DNA from: Heterodera schachtii
Lineage: Eukaryota; Nematoda; Chromadorea; Rhabditida; Heteroderidae
Direction of reading: 5' to 3'
Length of the DNA: 64,000 nt
Assembly: GCA_023374025.1 (NCBI GenBank)
Contig: SIJG01000064.1
Location: 333,943 to 397,942, forward strand
Both the position numbers and the translations under genes were made by a program. Shown in pieces: positions 38,518-54,057 of this stretch. Each line of letters opens with the position of its first letter. The stretch's first letter is position 1. The notes beneath the pieces were generated by a model, which did not search any database, was not told where the DNA came from, and saw only the letters and a list, made by a program, of their open reading frames with translations.

Positions 38518-39909
38518 TTAAGCAGTTTTGCGGGTTGGGGACACTTGGCCATTCGCAGTGATTTTCAAATGCTCTTTTTTGGCGCCTTTCGCTTCGTCGC
38601 TTATTTTGGCATTCAGTCCCATGTTCAGTGTTGGCCAAAAGCCAAGTCGTTTTATCAATTTGCTAACCAAATAACAACCAAAAATGCATTTGTTTGCCTT
38701 CTCTCTCCCTTTTTACCTGCACATTTCGCGTTGATTTAGCGTAAAAATGTGAATTCCCATTGTGTGCCCTGCCCTGAAAATGTCGCGGCACATATCGTAG
38801 GCCAATTGTACGGCATAATTCTGAACTGCTACGGTGTCGGTGCCGATTCGGTCGAGTGTCTGCTCAATTTGTGCGGGGATTGGCACATTGGACAAATCGG
38901 CAATTTTTCTCAAACTCGCCGCACTCTTGACGATGGAATAAACAGAAAAAATTATTAAATTATAATTGGATGAAAATACCTTAAACAACAAAATGCCAGG
39001 CAAAATTGGGACGGAAATTCCCATGTTTCGACAATCGACGCGAAACTGTTCAAACAAATTGGCATCCAAAAAGAATTGAGTGACGACGAAGTCGGCGCCG
39101 GCATTGACTTTGGCACTGTCAAAAGCGAAATTTGAAATGCATTTGACAAAGTTAAAATAAATTATGCTGCCTCATTAAACTCCATTTTAATTGAGTTCGA
39201 CCACCTCAAGTGCTCCATGCATTGGCTGTAAGAAATATTTTTCATCGGCGGGTAAATATGTCCCGCAACGGCCACCGTTAGCCGATCATTGCCAAAATAT
39301 CCGCCGGTCTCTTCCAATTCTCGAGTCCATTTGACCAAATCGATGGCGAAGTGTTTTGTGTTGCTGGGAAGCTGCTAAATTTGAAATTGTTTTCTTTTTT
39401 GTCTCCCCCCCCCCCACCGTTTGCTCCGTTGGCATGTCGTCCCCCCTTAATGCCATAATATTCACAATGCCATGGCTCAATGTTTGCTTTACATGAGTGA
39501 TCGACTCAGTCCTCGTGTGATCATTGCAGCAGATGTGCAGCATTGTGCGCTCTTTGCCGAAAATAGCCGCGGTAGCAATGGCAATGGCCGACGAAGAATT
39601 CAATTTGGCCAAATTTCCTATGAAGCATAAATCAGACTAATTGTAAGCCGTTTGTAGCCCTTTCGACCATACAAATTGATCAACCCTTGCAATTTTGTAA
39701 TTCCCCCCCCCCCATTTACCCGGGTCATTTCGTCTTGACCAAGTAATGTCCACAAAAAGAGGCTGTGCCTGCTTTAGATGATCCAACATTTCGAAGAAGT
39801 CCGCCAAATTTTTGGGGTGTTCTTTCAGCGGAGGGTAAAATTCCAACGAAAAGAAAGGGGCACATTGACTGTGCCGGTTGAAGCGGTCGTTGATCACAGA
39901 GGCTAACAT
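38518..39909 (-). CDS. Methylenetetrahydrofolate reductase, catalytic domain only
   Basis: MTHFR reduces 5,10-methylene-THF to 5-methyl-THF with bound FAD. Six exons (39720-39909, 39418-39617, 39205-39374, 38980-39115, 38717-38925, 38518-38662) sum to 1050 nt in frame, 349 residues. Motifs in order are FSLEFYPP (catalytic Glu), DITWS, LHICCNDHT, NIMALRGDD (folate/FAD segment), HFAIDLVKW, AGADFVVTQFFLDA, PILPGILLF and HIFTLNQREM. After the LNREM-like motif comes only a roughly 50-residue tail, then a stop. The C-terminal AdoMet-binding regulatory domain of animal MTHFRs (about 300 further residues) is absent. There is no room for it, since PEX6 ends 173 bp away on the other strand. The enzyme is therefore predicted to escape AdoMet feedback. 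Its product feeds the MetE gene nearby. Confidence 0.92.
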
Positions 39910-41696
39910 TGAACTGATCGGAAAAGGGGGACAAAGTCCGATCGGACGGAGAGACGGACCTTATTGAGAGGAGAAGAAGCAAACTGATCAATTGATAATA
40001 AAAAGCATAACAAACAAAAAGCAATGATATTTAGGAAAATTTGCCTTAAATTGAATTTCGGTAGTTTTATCTTTTTCCGTGGGATACAAACGGAATTTTC
40101 CCACTTTAAAAATTCATTTAGGAGAACGAAATCACAAAAAATGTTTTACGACAAATTAAATTGAGTAAAAATAAAAATAAACAAAGAAAAAAGTGAGGGA
40201 AAGTGTAAAATGAAAATAAAATAAGGCTGATGTAAAAGTGTGATTTGTTTAGACGGAAGAGAAATGACACAAAGGAAAATGAATGAATTTGGAAAATGAA
40301 ATTTAAAATAATTAAATCCTCTTGCAAAATTTGGATGCTTTTATCTTAATAATAGTGCATAAGAATGATTCGAAGCATTCATTAATAACCTTTATTTGTT
40401 TGAGTATTTTCGACGCTTTTGGGCGGTGATAGGGGGGAAAAAAGGGGGGGGGGGGTATTTAACGATGGATGCGTTGGGTTGGGTTGGGTAATGTCCGGGT
40501 GGGAAAACCCCCGTAGATAATTTCCCATCCAAAATTAATTTGGAGGACGGCAAAGAAGCTCACACACACTCAGTTCATGTGAAGGTGACCGGTTTTCATG
40601 AACACTGAGGGAAATTTGCAAATTTCGTTAAAAGAAAAGCCACCGAAAATTTAAAATTAATTTTTAAAAGCAAAAAAAGGATTTTTATATTAAATAATTA
40701 TTAATAATTGTTAGAGAAAGACAAGAAAAGTGACCCAATGTGAGTAAAAAGTGCCAAACCTGGCAATAATTGAAGATTTGGTCGGAGAAGGCCCAAAATA
40801 ATAAAAAGGGAAAGTGTTAATGAAATCCCAAAAATATTTGGATTTAAAAAGCACGAAAATATAAAAACAAATTAAATTAAATTAAAAATTATTTTTTCTC
40901 AATAAATTATTATTCTTCTATGCAAATTCACTAACAAAGGCAAAATTATTATTAATATACAGTCTATTCCAAAATGCAGGTCAAATCCCCTGTGTTGGTG
41001 CTAAAATTCTGATCATTTCCGACCATCCTGCTGATGGACTGATCTTCTGATCACCGTAGTGTAAGGAATTTTTTCTGATCTGAAAATATACCAACACGAA
41101 TTTTTTTTTTCAGATATCAAATGCAGAAGTCAAATGTTTTTAAAGTTTTGGACTTATAATTTTAGAACAGCAAATTTGAGATAAAATTTTGGCGAAAAAA
41201 TTCATAAAAAAATTCTTCTACTCTTCAAAATTTTTTTTGTTTGCTTCTTAATATTTATGGGGCAGATTGAGTCGATTGGACCATGGGAAGTATGAGAAAG
41301 AAAAAGAGCTTGTACTTATAATTTTGGAACAGACTTTATCTATTTGAAAAAATATGTTTTCAATTTGTCTGATAAAACTTGGATTTTTTAAAGATTAGTA
41401 AAATGTAATTTTTGAATTGCATCATTTTCAAAATAATTATTAATTACCCTAATTTTTAGATTAATTAAAATTACGCAAAAAAAGAGTGATTCAAAATTCG
41501 ATAATCATCCCCCCCCCCCTCTGAGCAAGCAATTTGCCATTCGGCGAAATACACATGCCAATCATTCAATATTTCGCATGAATTCACTCATCCCCACAAA
41601 TATTTCTTTGTATAAAATAATAATTATTTACTTTTCTCATTAAATTAATTGCCATTAATTAGATTTTATTATTTTTTACTTTTATTTTTTCGCAAT
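39910..41696. other. Intergenic, no gene supported
   Basis: AT-rich spacer with poly-G near 40446 and poly-C near 41511, plus several GATC-containing palindromes around 41010-41060. Nothing coding is supported. Confidence 0.5.
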
Positions 41697-43326
41697 ATGA
41701 ATAAATTATTGGCAACAAAAACAAAAACACTCGTTGTATTCTCTCTTTTTTGCTTATTTTCTTTGCCAATTGTTTTCGGAGTGCGCGAAAGATTAAATTC
41801 GAAAAATTTAAATGGACGCGAAATGGCACAAAATTGGGGAGGAGAAACGAAGGAACCGAAGGAAGAGTACGAAGGTGAAAAATGGGATGGATTAATTATT
41901 ATTTTATAAATAAATTAATAATTAATTTAGAAAAGGATGCAAAACTAATGATCATTAAAATAGCAAACTCATCAAAAAACATTATAAAAACTGAACCAAC
42001 GGAGATAAACAATGAAGAAAATAAAATTAAAATTGAAATTGAACCGGAAGAAAAAAAAGAAATTGAAATTCAAAGTGAACGGATGGAAAATAATGAGAAT
42101 GATATAGAGATGGGCAAAGTTGGAGAAATAGCAGAAGAAGAAGAAGAAGAAGAGGAAGAAGAAGAAGAAAAGAAGAAGAAGAAGAGGAAGAAAAAGAAGA
42201 AGAGGAAGAAAAAGAAGAAGAAAAAGCGAAAGAGGAAAAAACGGAAGTAAAACCAAAATGGAAAATTTAAAAAAAAAATAATTTAAATTTTAATTTTAAG
42301 CTACCAAATAAAAATGTGAAGAAAAATTATTCAAACGAAAAAAAGCAAAAACTCGTGAAAAAACTATTGAAGCTAAAAGAAAAGTTAAAAGGAGAAATTC
42401 CACAGCAAAAAATTGATAAAGCATTTGCGAATAAAGTGGGAAGAGATTTCGCAACAATTCGCAAATGGAAGCGCGAATTTGGACTAACAGGTGGCTAATT
42501 ATGCAACGATAATTATTATAATTGATACAAAAAACAATAAATAAATGATTTATTATTCAGAAAAAAGACGGGAATATTCGACCAAAGAAAAGGGGGAAAT
42601 TGTTGAGAAATTTGCCCGATTAAAGAAAGCATTTGCCAATGAAAAATGTGAGGGGAAAAAGACGGCACGAGAAATTGACGCAAAAATTGAAAAAATAATT
42701 GGCTTTGGCATTGCGACAATTTATTTGTGGAAAAAGGAATTGGCCTTAACCGGTAATAGAGCAGCAAAGGAGGGGAGAAAATAATTGACAAATAATTGTA
42801 ATTATTATTCCATTAATTAGGCCGATTAATTTATCAAAATAATACGAAAAATTTAATTTCAGAAAAATGTCCACGTAAAAAATATTCGTCAGAAGACAAA
42901 ATGAAAATTGTGCAGCGATACGACGAAATGAAGGCAGAAACGCCGTACCTCCGCTTGAAGGACATCGCCAAAATGTTGGAAGTGCCGGAGAGAACTCTCA
43001 TAGCAATGAGAAGGGAACTAAGCACAGAGCAAAGCCCAAAAGCATCGAGTAATTAAAGATAAAAGGGCAATTAAGACGCTAATTAATAAATTACAGAAAA
43101 GAGGTCAGTTTATTTGGAATTGGGCATCAGAGAGAACAAATGCGTCGAGTGCGGCCAACACTTCCGACTGCTTCACTCAGGAAACATAAAAAGGCACTTA
43201 GCCAGCCATCACAAGGAATTATACGCCAAAATTGAAACAGAAAGGGAGAAAATGACCAAAATTGGCAAAATGCCAACTGAGGATGAAGCCGATGGTGATA
43301 ATGATAGCGATGGTGATGCGTTGTAG
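41697..43326 (+). CDS. Secretory-signal protein with HTH-like repeats and zinc finger
   Basis: The start at 41697 begins MNKLLATKTKTLVVFSLFCL, a signal peptide ending near IVFG. Exon 1 is 41697-41874 and exon 2 starts at 41931; an acidic stretch then runs into a Glu/Lys-rich tract. Three homologous modules follow in exons 42301-42490, 42561-42752 and 42863-43048. They share a K-Y-S-x-E-x-K-x-x-I-V start, an alpha-helical middle (for example LKDIAKMLEVPERTLIAMRR) and a W/MRREL-type end, as in helix-turn-helix DNA-binding folds. The last exon (43097-43326) has a BED/C2H2-like finger: KCVECGQHFRLLHSGNIKRH with His following. The splice from exon 2 to module 1 is uncertain, because the Glu/Lys tract (42130-42250) may be intronic or coding. 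Secretion plus nuclear-type domains suggests a host-directed nuclear effector; this is inference, and no known family was recognised. Confidence 0.7.
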
Positions 43327-43605
43327 TGGTGCTGATACTGAAATTTCCCGAGACGCATTAATGATTGAGATTTTATGTGATTAACCGAAATCCATAAATA
43401 TATGTATATGTCAAATCCAATATAATTGGTTCGAAAATATAAAATGCAAAATATTTCCTATTAAAAAATGAAAGAATTTTTCAAAAACTCCTTCAATAAC
43501 ACTAAGAATTCATAAATTTGGAAATCATTTATACATTTATGCTTCTTTCCTTTCAATGGTACCTTAATGTACATAATTTATTCAAATTAATGAATGAATG
43601 GCTTT

Positions 43606-44254
43606 TCACCAAAAGTGCGACCGAATGCTTTCCCGCCATGGCCAATAGGTACGGTATTCGTAGCACGAACTCTTTGTCGGATAGGGCCAACAGCGCCAAA
43701 CGGGCCGAACCGAGTCGAGAAGGTACGTGTAATAATTGGAGTTGGACGAGTAATCCCTGAACAGGGTGAAGACCGGCTATTATGCTAATGGCCGTTAATT
43801 AAGCAAAGGGAGGCACCAAACGGGGGAAGAAGTGGGCATGCGCGTGTGGAAGGGCGACTCGTAGAAGTAACGGGTGTTGTCGTGGAGAGAGTAAAGCTAA
43901 AGCGGGGGATATGTGTTAATTAGGGGCACGGTATGACCCCGGGGAAAGCAAAAATAAAAATAGGCATGGCATTGAATTGGCATTTGCATTTCACCCACTG
44001 GGAACAACGACGTGTGCCGATGGTGAGGCCAATAGTAGGCCTTTCTGCTGTTATGGTACGGATTGTACGCGGTGGACCACCGTTGTTTAAAGTAATCCGT
44101 GGCACTCGCATAGGCCGAAATATCGGAGACGGAATATGTGCGAGATAACTGAATAAAGGGGAATTATGAAAAAAGGATTCGCACAGACCGACGAATTCGA
44201 AGCCCACGCGACCATTGGCGAGGAACGGGAGCGGTGGATTTTGTAGCCACTCAT
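43606..44254 (-). CDS. Small Tyr/Trp/Ser-rich protein, unknown
   Basis: Four exons (44189-44254, 43999-44148, 43817-43896, 43606-43756) give 447 nt in frame, 148 residues. It begins MSGYKIHRSRSSPMVAWASN, with no signal peptide. It continues with RTYSVSDISAYASATDYFKQ, then YSLHDNTRYFYESPFHTRMP and ends in YRTYWPWRESIRSHFW. All splice sites are GT-AG and all three joints keep frame. High Tyr, Trp, Ser and Arg content recalls small muscle or cytoskeletal proteins, but I cannot assign a family. Confidence 0.68.
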
Positions 44255-44810
44255 TAGCGTGGATTTTCGAAATGAATTAAGCTTTTGAAATTCACTGATT
44301 GAAAATGGGCGAAATGAACGGATGGGAGTGAGTGAACCGACAGATCGCTTTTTTTGCGATTTGCCCCCCCCCCCCCTCAGCCCACGCAAAAAAAAAGAAA
44401 AAGCTAACCCACGTTTGCCGGCCCATTCCACCAGGAAGGCCAGTCACCTGTTGCTGCTGCCTTCGTTTCTGGCTTGGCCATTTCCATCAACACATGTTGG
44501 CCAATTAAAGGAAGTGTTTGTCCTCCAATTTGAGAAAGTTCAATCTTTGGAATTCCTTCCGACTGAAGCGAAAGGTCGTGGCAATGAGCAATATAAAATT
44601 AATGGATTCATTAATTTCTCAAAAATATTTTTTGGTAATATAGTGGATAAAAATATTTTTATTCTTTCAGAAAAGAAAAAGCATAATCTCTAATTCATCC
44701 ATTTAATTCTTTCCAATTCACTCATTTGTTTTTAATCATAATTTGGTGATATTATCATCCAAAACCCATCATTTAATCCATTTTTTAAAAACATTTCAAA
44801 AGGTTGTAAA

Positions 44811-45164
44811 TTGGTTGATTCCAAGAAAAAGAGCGCTAAATTGCTCCACATTAATCAACCGATCCGATTGAAATTGCAAAACAAAACAAAACTTTTAATC
44901 ATTCGTCGCCCCGCTGGCACATGGCACACCTTCTGTTTTCTTTTTACCATTTGCTTCATCTTTAATTTGAAGCTTTGTTCGGAAAATCTTTGGCCTCCGA
45001 CAAACACTCCGATGGGTCGGTCATTTGCCACTGATTTAACGGAAAAAGCGGCCGATCGATTTCTGCCAATGGTTGGAAAATCAGCAAAAGCAAAGGCGGA
45101 AATTCTTTCACTTTCATATGACAAAGTGCCATCGCCAAATGGCTTAATCAAAATCAGTGAATAA
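44811..45164 (+). CDS. Possible small membrane-anchored or prepro protein
   Basis: This is an uninterrupted frame of 117 residues with a hydrophobic internal segment (HTFCFLFTICFIFNLKLC) and a Lys/Ala-rich C-terminal part (RFLPMVGKSAKAKAEILSL). The composition is more gene-like than random frames here, but the opposite strand is also open over the same span, so support is weak. No family is recognised, and an upstream exon may be missing. Confidence 0.25.
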   Translation: MVDSKKKSAKLLHINQPIRLKLQNKTKLLIIRRPAGTWHTFCFLFTICFIFNLKLCSENLWPPTNTPMGRSFATDLTEKAADRFLPMVGKSAKAKAEILSLSYDKVPSPNGLIKISE

Positions 45165-45714
45165 AACAAGCAAATTTCTCCTCTTTATTTATTTATTAAT
45201 TATTTTTAAATGCTTTCGCATTTTATAAAGGACGTTAAATTTAATAAAAATGTTTAACATATTGTTTTTTTTCACTTTTTTTTCATTCCCAGCAGATTAT
45301 TTTATTTAACATTAATAGAGCAAAAGATACTTTTTATGAAAAATGTAAGAGGATAAAAAACATTCTCTTCTGCTTAATGATGAGAAATTAAAAGAAATTT
45401 GTTTCTGTCATTTACCATAAAAATGTATTTTAAATATTAAAAATATATGATTTGTGAACAATTCAAAGGCATCGAAAGTCATTGCTTTAATCTCTCTCCT
45501 GAAAACCTTTGGATTATAAATTTGTGCACTTTCCTGGGAGTTTATTACAAATTTATAATTCTTTTAAAAAAACGAAATATTTTTGTGCTAAATTTGACGC
45601 CATTTAAAACTTTTCCATTTTTGTGCCGTCAGTGTTTTGTCAAAGTGATCGAATTGAATCATTTTCTCGTGCGACTCATAATAATTCATTTTTTCAGAAT
45701 AATTATCTATAAAA

Positions 45715-49898
<4,184 letters not shown>

Positions 49899-50109
49899 TC
49901 AATCTGAGAGAGAAAAACGGCAAAATGAGCCAAATTTATTATTTATTATTCCATCTTTTGTATTGAACATTCATAGTAAATTCTGTATTACTGAATAAAT
50001 TGAAGCAAATCGTCGATTGATTGACCCCATCATTAAATTTTCCATTAATTTTTTCTTTATTTTGCCTATTTTATTTTTCCATTGCTTTTTCTTTTTCCTT
50101 TTTTCGCCA

Positions 50110-50708
50110 ATGCATCTTTTTCAATGTTGCCTTTTATTATTTTTGCCGCTTTTTCGGCACTTTTTGCCCGTTCAATTCGCCGTTTCATTTGCTTCTGATC
50201 AGTTTCTTTCTGAGAGTTCGGCGGAAGCGAACAAATGCGAATTTTCACTTCAAAAGGTCCCAGGACTGAGCCCACTGGTGAAAACCGATCGGAACGGACG
50301 TTCGTGCCGAGGAGAAGTCAAATTGCCATTCTGTCGGGGATTGTGCAAAAGCAAAGAGGTGGGCAAAGGACGGGGAGGGAGCTTAATTCCTTTCCCGGCA
50401 TTGTGCACAAATTGCTTTTCTGTGGCACTGTGTATTTGAATATTTCTCACTTCGTTTCTTTGTCTTTAGTCCGGTACCCATGCTTTTCCTCACCGCGAAC
50501 AAGAAGGTGCGTTCGTCTTCCCTTTTTTGATTATCATTTTATTTCAACATTTTTGGACCAAATTTCAGCATATTTTTGTGGCATTGTTACGGACAATGCG
50601 CAAATGAAAAATGTGACTTTGGACGAATGTGAGGAGGGCGCGGACGAAGAAGCGCGCCTCGTGCAAATATCCACCGCAACGGAATGCAAATGCATCAAAA
50701 TGACATAA
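50110..50708 (+). CDS. flr-2: Glycoprotein hormone alpha-2 (thyrostimulin alpha, FLR-2-like)
   Basis: Three exons (50110-50358, 50470-50506, 50569-50708) give 141 residues in frame. A hydrophobic signal peptide (LFQCCLLLFLPLFRHFLPV) precedes a cystine-knot domain. The first cysteine is in KCEF, then DRNGRSCRGEV, LPFCRGLCKS (the CxGxC ring motif) and HAFP, then YFCGIV, a NVT glycosylation site, DECEEG and a C-terminal ECKC. Spacing follows GPA2 closely. Of ten cysteines in vertebrate GPA2, eight remain: one of the adjacent CC pair and the final cysteine are missing, which are disulfide partners in the family. The GPA2 homologue FLR-2 of Caenorhabditis is a neuronally secreted hormone acting through FSHR-1. 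Its usual partner, a GPB5 gene, is not in this window. Confidence 0.78.
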
Positions 50709-51091
50709 TTATCCCGTACATTTAATTAAGTCGTTTATTTTAATTGATTGAATTCTCAATTAAATGCTTTTGTCCTTTGTCGTCGCATTTTTTCAATTTA
50801 AAAATAAATGACAAATGCACCTTTCAATCTCGAAATGGCACCTTAATTTCGAATGACTCATAAAGCAATGAAACATAAAAGCAATGCATTTTAATTGCAT
50901 TGAGTAATCGACGCTCATTTCAGAGCGAATGAATTTCTGACATTTTGGTGATTGTTGGCCGAGGAGAAGCATTTAAATGAACATTCAAAAGCACCTTTCA
51001 AGTCATTACCATAACAAATGGGATTGATTAATTGTTCTTTGTTGAATGCCTAAATTATTCATTTTTATTTTTTTATTCATTTTAATTAAAG

Positions 51092-51870
51092 ATGCTTTTG
51101 TCTCCTCCACTGCTCTTCGTGCTCAGTCTGTGCTCATTGTGCGCCTTTGGCCATAAAACGCCGAATGCGTCGGATGGCCCGGCAATGCCGGAACTGCCGA
51201 AAGCGCTGCAAAAGCTGAGCGACGAGGAGAGGAACTGTTTGTTCACCATTTACACAATGTCCAAACTGTTCGAGAACAAAAAGGTGCAGAAAACGCTGGC
51301 CAAACAGGTGAAATTGGCAAATCATTTAAATTTGAAAATAAAATGCCAATGCCAAATAAAGTCATGCGACAGCAAAGACACTTCGGAGCCGGACATTTGG
51401 AAGAGTCGGGAGAAGAGCAACGGATGGTGTGAGGTGAACTTGGAAAGGATCGACAGGTGAAGCGGAAAAAGAGCAGCACTTAATTAGCTGTAATTAAAAG
51501 ACAAACAAATGCATTTTCAAAATAATAACAGCGAATATGGCCCCGTAATTATGCACGCCCACGGCTCAATCGCCTCTATCAACGGCGCCCGTCTATTTGT
51601 GAAGTCGACCTCGGGGGGCATTTGGATAGCGATTTATCAGCCGGAATGCCTAAAAGAGAAGGATGAGTCGAAAAAATCGGAGGAAGGTAAAAAAAAACAA
51701 TGGAAATGGACAGCCAATCGAACCGAATTTTGGTCCGGGTTTTGGTCTTTCTCTTTTTTTGGTCATTTTTCTCGGGTAATTAATTGGTCAATTAATTTAT
51801 TTGTTTGATTTGTTCAGGTGTTGTGGGCAACACTTTGGACCGAGTCCGACGTTGGGTTTTGTTAAAATGA
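51092..51870 (+). CDS. Secreted protein of unknown family
   Basis: Exons 51092-51456, 51532-51686 and 51818-51870 sum to 573 nt in frame (190 residues). The N-terminus is a signal peptide (LLSPPLLFVLSLCSLCAFG). A helical stretch with LSDEERNCLFTIYTMSKLFE follows, then a Cys-containing segment (KCQCQIKSCD) and a compact block, GPVIMHAHGSIASINGARLF then VKSTSGGIWIAIYQPEC. Bases 51307-51360, GT...AG and exactly 54 nt, could be spliced out without changing frame, giving a 172-residue form. No homologous family is recognised. It sits between a hormone gene and an APMAP-like gene, all on the plus strand. Confidence 0.72.
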
Positions 51871-52389
51871 GAAGAAAAGGAAGTGAAAGCCGACGGACCA
51901 ACAATTATAAATTAACAGACAACTGCTAATGATCAATGATTGATTTTAAGTGTAAATTTGCTTCAATTGGTTTTTTAAATAAAAATTATTTTATTTTTCT
52001 TCAAAAATGTTTTTCCATTTGTTCAAAAGTTTTGTGTGCTTTTATCCTTTCATTTTACTGCACATGCTTTTCCATTAATTGATTATTTTTTCCCAATTTC
52101 CCCCCATTTTCAGTTAACTCTTTTGAATTCCAAAGTGTAATTAGTTTATAATTAATTATTATTAATTGCATATTCTGCTAATGATGGTAATTGCTCCCTT
52201 ATCAATGTCATCCCATCAATCACTTTTATTTCTTTGTTTATTTATGGGAATGCAGCACCATCCTACGCACTTTGATTCTTTTTATCATTTTTATTTACCT
52301 TCACTTATCTTTCCATCTTTGCCTTTTTTTAATTTTTCACCATTTTAAAATTATTTTAAATTAAATTTGTTCTTTTTAATTGCCCAATA

Positions 52390-54057
52390 ATGGCATTATT
52401 CGCTAATTTTGCTCTCTCCGCTTCCCTCGCTTTTCTCGCTTTCGCTGTTTGGTTTAATTCGAGCGATTTCAAACCAAAAGAATTTCAGTAAATAATAATT
52501 TAATATCCTTTTAATTTTCAATTTGTTTCCCATTTTTAAATTCGTTTCCCTTTTTTAGTTTGCCCCCTCCGCCCGCTTTGGTCGGTCCTTTGGCTCCAAA
52601 TAAACCAAAAATATTGGAAAAATTATTGGAAGGTCAAATTTCGGGCCCCGAATCAATTGTTATCGAGAAAAGTAAAGAATGAATTGAAAAATGAATTAAA
52701 TTATACAATTATTTCATTTTTAGATGTTTTATACACTTGCACAACCGACGGAAAATGTGTGAAAATTGTGGACGGAAAAATTCAGAAAACTGTCCCAATG
52801 ACGGGACACAAAAATTGCGACGGTAATTAATTTAAGAAATACTAATTATAAAAAATATATTACAAAATACATATTCGAGGCAAGCGACAAACCTTGCCAT
52901 ATTGTGGCCGTCCGCTGGGAATCCGTCGTTACAATGCCAATTTATTCGTCGTTGCCGATGCCATTTTGGGAATATTCGCTGTCGATTTCGAAAAGGGTGA
53001 AAGGAATGTTCGAATTCAAATTCCAATTCGAATTTCCTTAGGTTCGGCCGAGTTGTTGGTCTCCAGTTCCAAGCTTGTGGATGGCAAAAGGCTGCTCTTC
53101 CCCGACGACTTGGACTTTGTGGACAACGACACCATTCTGTTCAGCGACGCGTCCACTCGCTTTGGCATTTCCGATTTTCTGCTCGCTTTTATGGAACACG
53201 CGGAGGATGGCCGGTGAAAATTTCCGATTTTTTAAAGACTTGCTATAATGTTCTTTTGCCCCCAATTTTCAGACTAATTGAATATAAAATTTCGACCGGA
53301 CAATTGCGCGTCGTCGCCGATGGCTTAAGTTTTGCGAACGGAGTTCAAATTCACCCGGACAGACAGGTGAAACTGAGGAAAAGCCGCTAATTGGCGAAAA
53401 TGAATTTAATTGTTCAGTCGGTCCTTTTCTGTGAAAGTGCCAACTCGCGAATCCAACGGTCACTTCACTTTTTTACCATTTTGAATTTGATTTTGTGCTT
53501 TTCAGCTTTTATTATACGGGCCCAAAAAAGGGACGTCAAGAGATTTTCGTAGACAATTTGCCGGGCTTTCCCGACAACATTCGCCTTTCCGCCGCCCGTC
53601 GCTCCTTTTACGTGGCTTTGTTTGGCCACCGCAGCAAAGACCTTCCGGACGCGTTCGATTGGCTTGGGCCACGGCCGTGGGCCCGTAAAATTTTGGGAGA
53701 GGTGCGTTTAGTTAGACTCATTAATTTATTATGCAATTGTCTTGCTATTAGCTGATAATGGCTTTTCCCGCTTCGTTTCGTCCCTTTGTCTATTCTCTCG
53801 CGCCTTATGGCATTGCCTTGGAAATTGACCTCAACGGAAACATTTTGCGCTCTTTCCACGACGAAGAAGGCGAAGTGATACAGCGCATTTCGCAGGTAAA
53901 GCCAAAAAACAAATTGACACCAATTATTTAATAATTTAATTGGCGGTTTAATTTTGAATGTTTGGCTTTTAAGGTGTGCGACGATGGCGGAGATTACCTT
54001 TATTTGGCCAGTTTTGAAAATGATTACATCGGCCGTATTTCCAAGAAAACGGAATAA
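52390..54057 (+). CDS. APMAP / strictosidine synthase-like membrane protein
   Basis: A short N-terminal hydrophobic anchor (ALSASLAFLAFAVWF) is followed by a six-bladed propeller. Motifs are GPESIVIEK, NVLYTCTTDGKCVKI, CGRPLGIRRYNANLFVVADA, LLFPDDLDFVDNDTILFSDA, SFANGVQIHPDRQ, LPGFPDNIRLS and the final GGDYLYLASFENDYIGRI. The order fits animal adipocyte plasma membrane-associated protein (APMAP), related to strictosidine synthase and arylesterase propellers. Exons continue in frame through GT-AG introns from the ATG at 52390 to a stop at 54055-54057. Mammalian APMAP has arylesterase activity; the natural substrate is unknown. It is likely a type II membrane protein of the endomembrane system or surface. 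Confidence 0.88.

Noticed and set aside
42118..42256. Phe/Leu-rich minus-strand frame over the Glu/Lys tract
   Set aside because: Complement of GAA/AAG repeats; purely compositional.
44855..45169. Minus-strand 104-residue frame
   Set aside because: It overlaps the plus-strand frame at 44811-45164; neither has strong support and this one lacks any motif.
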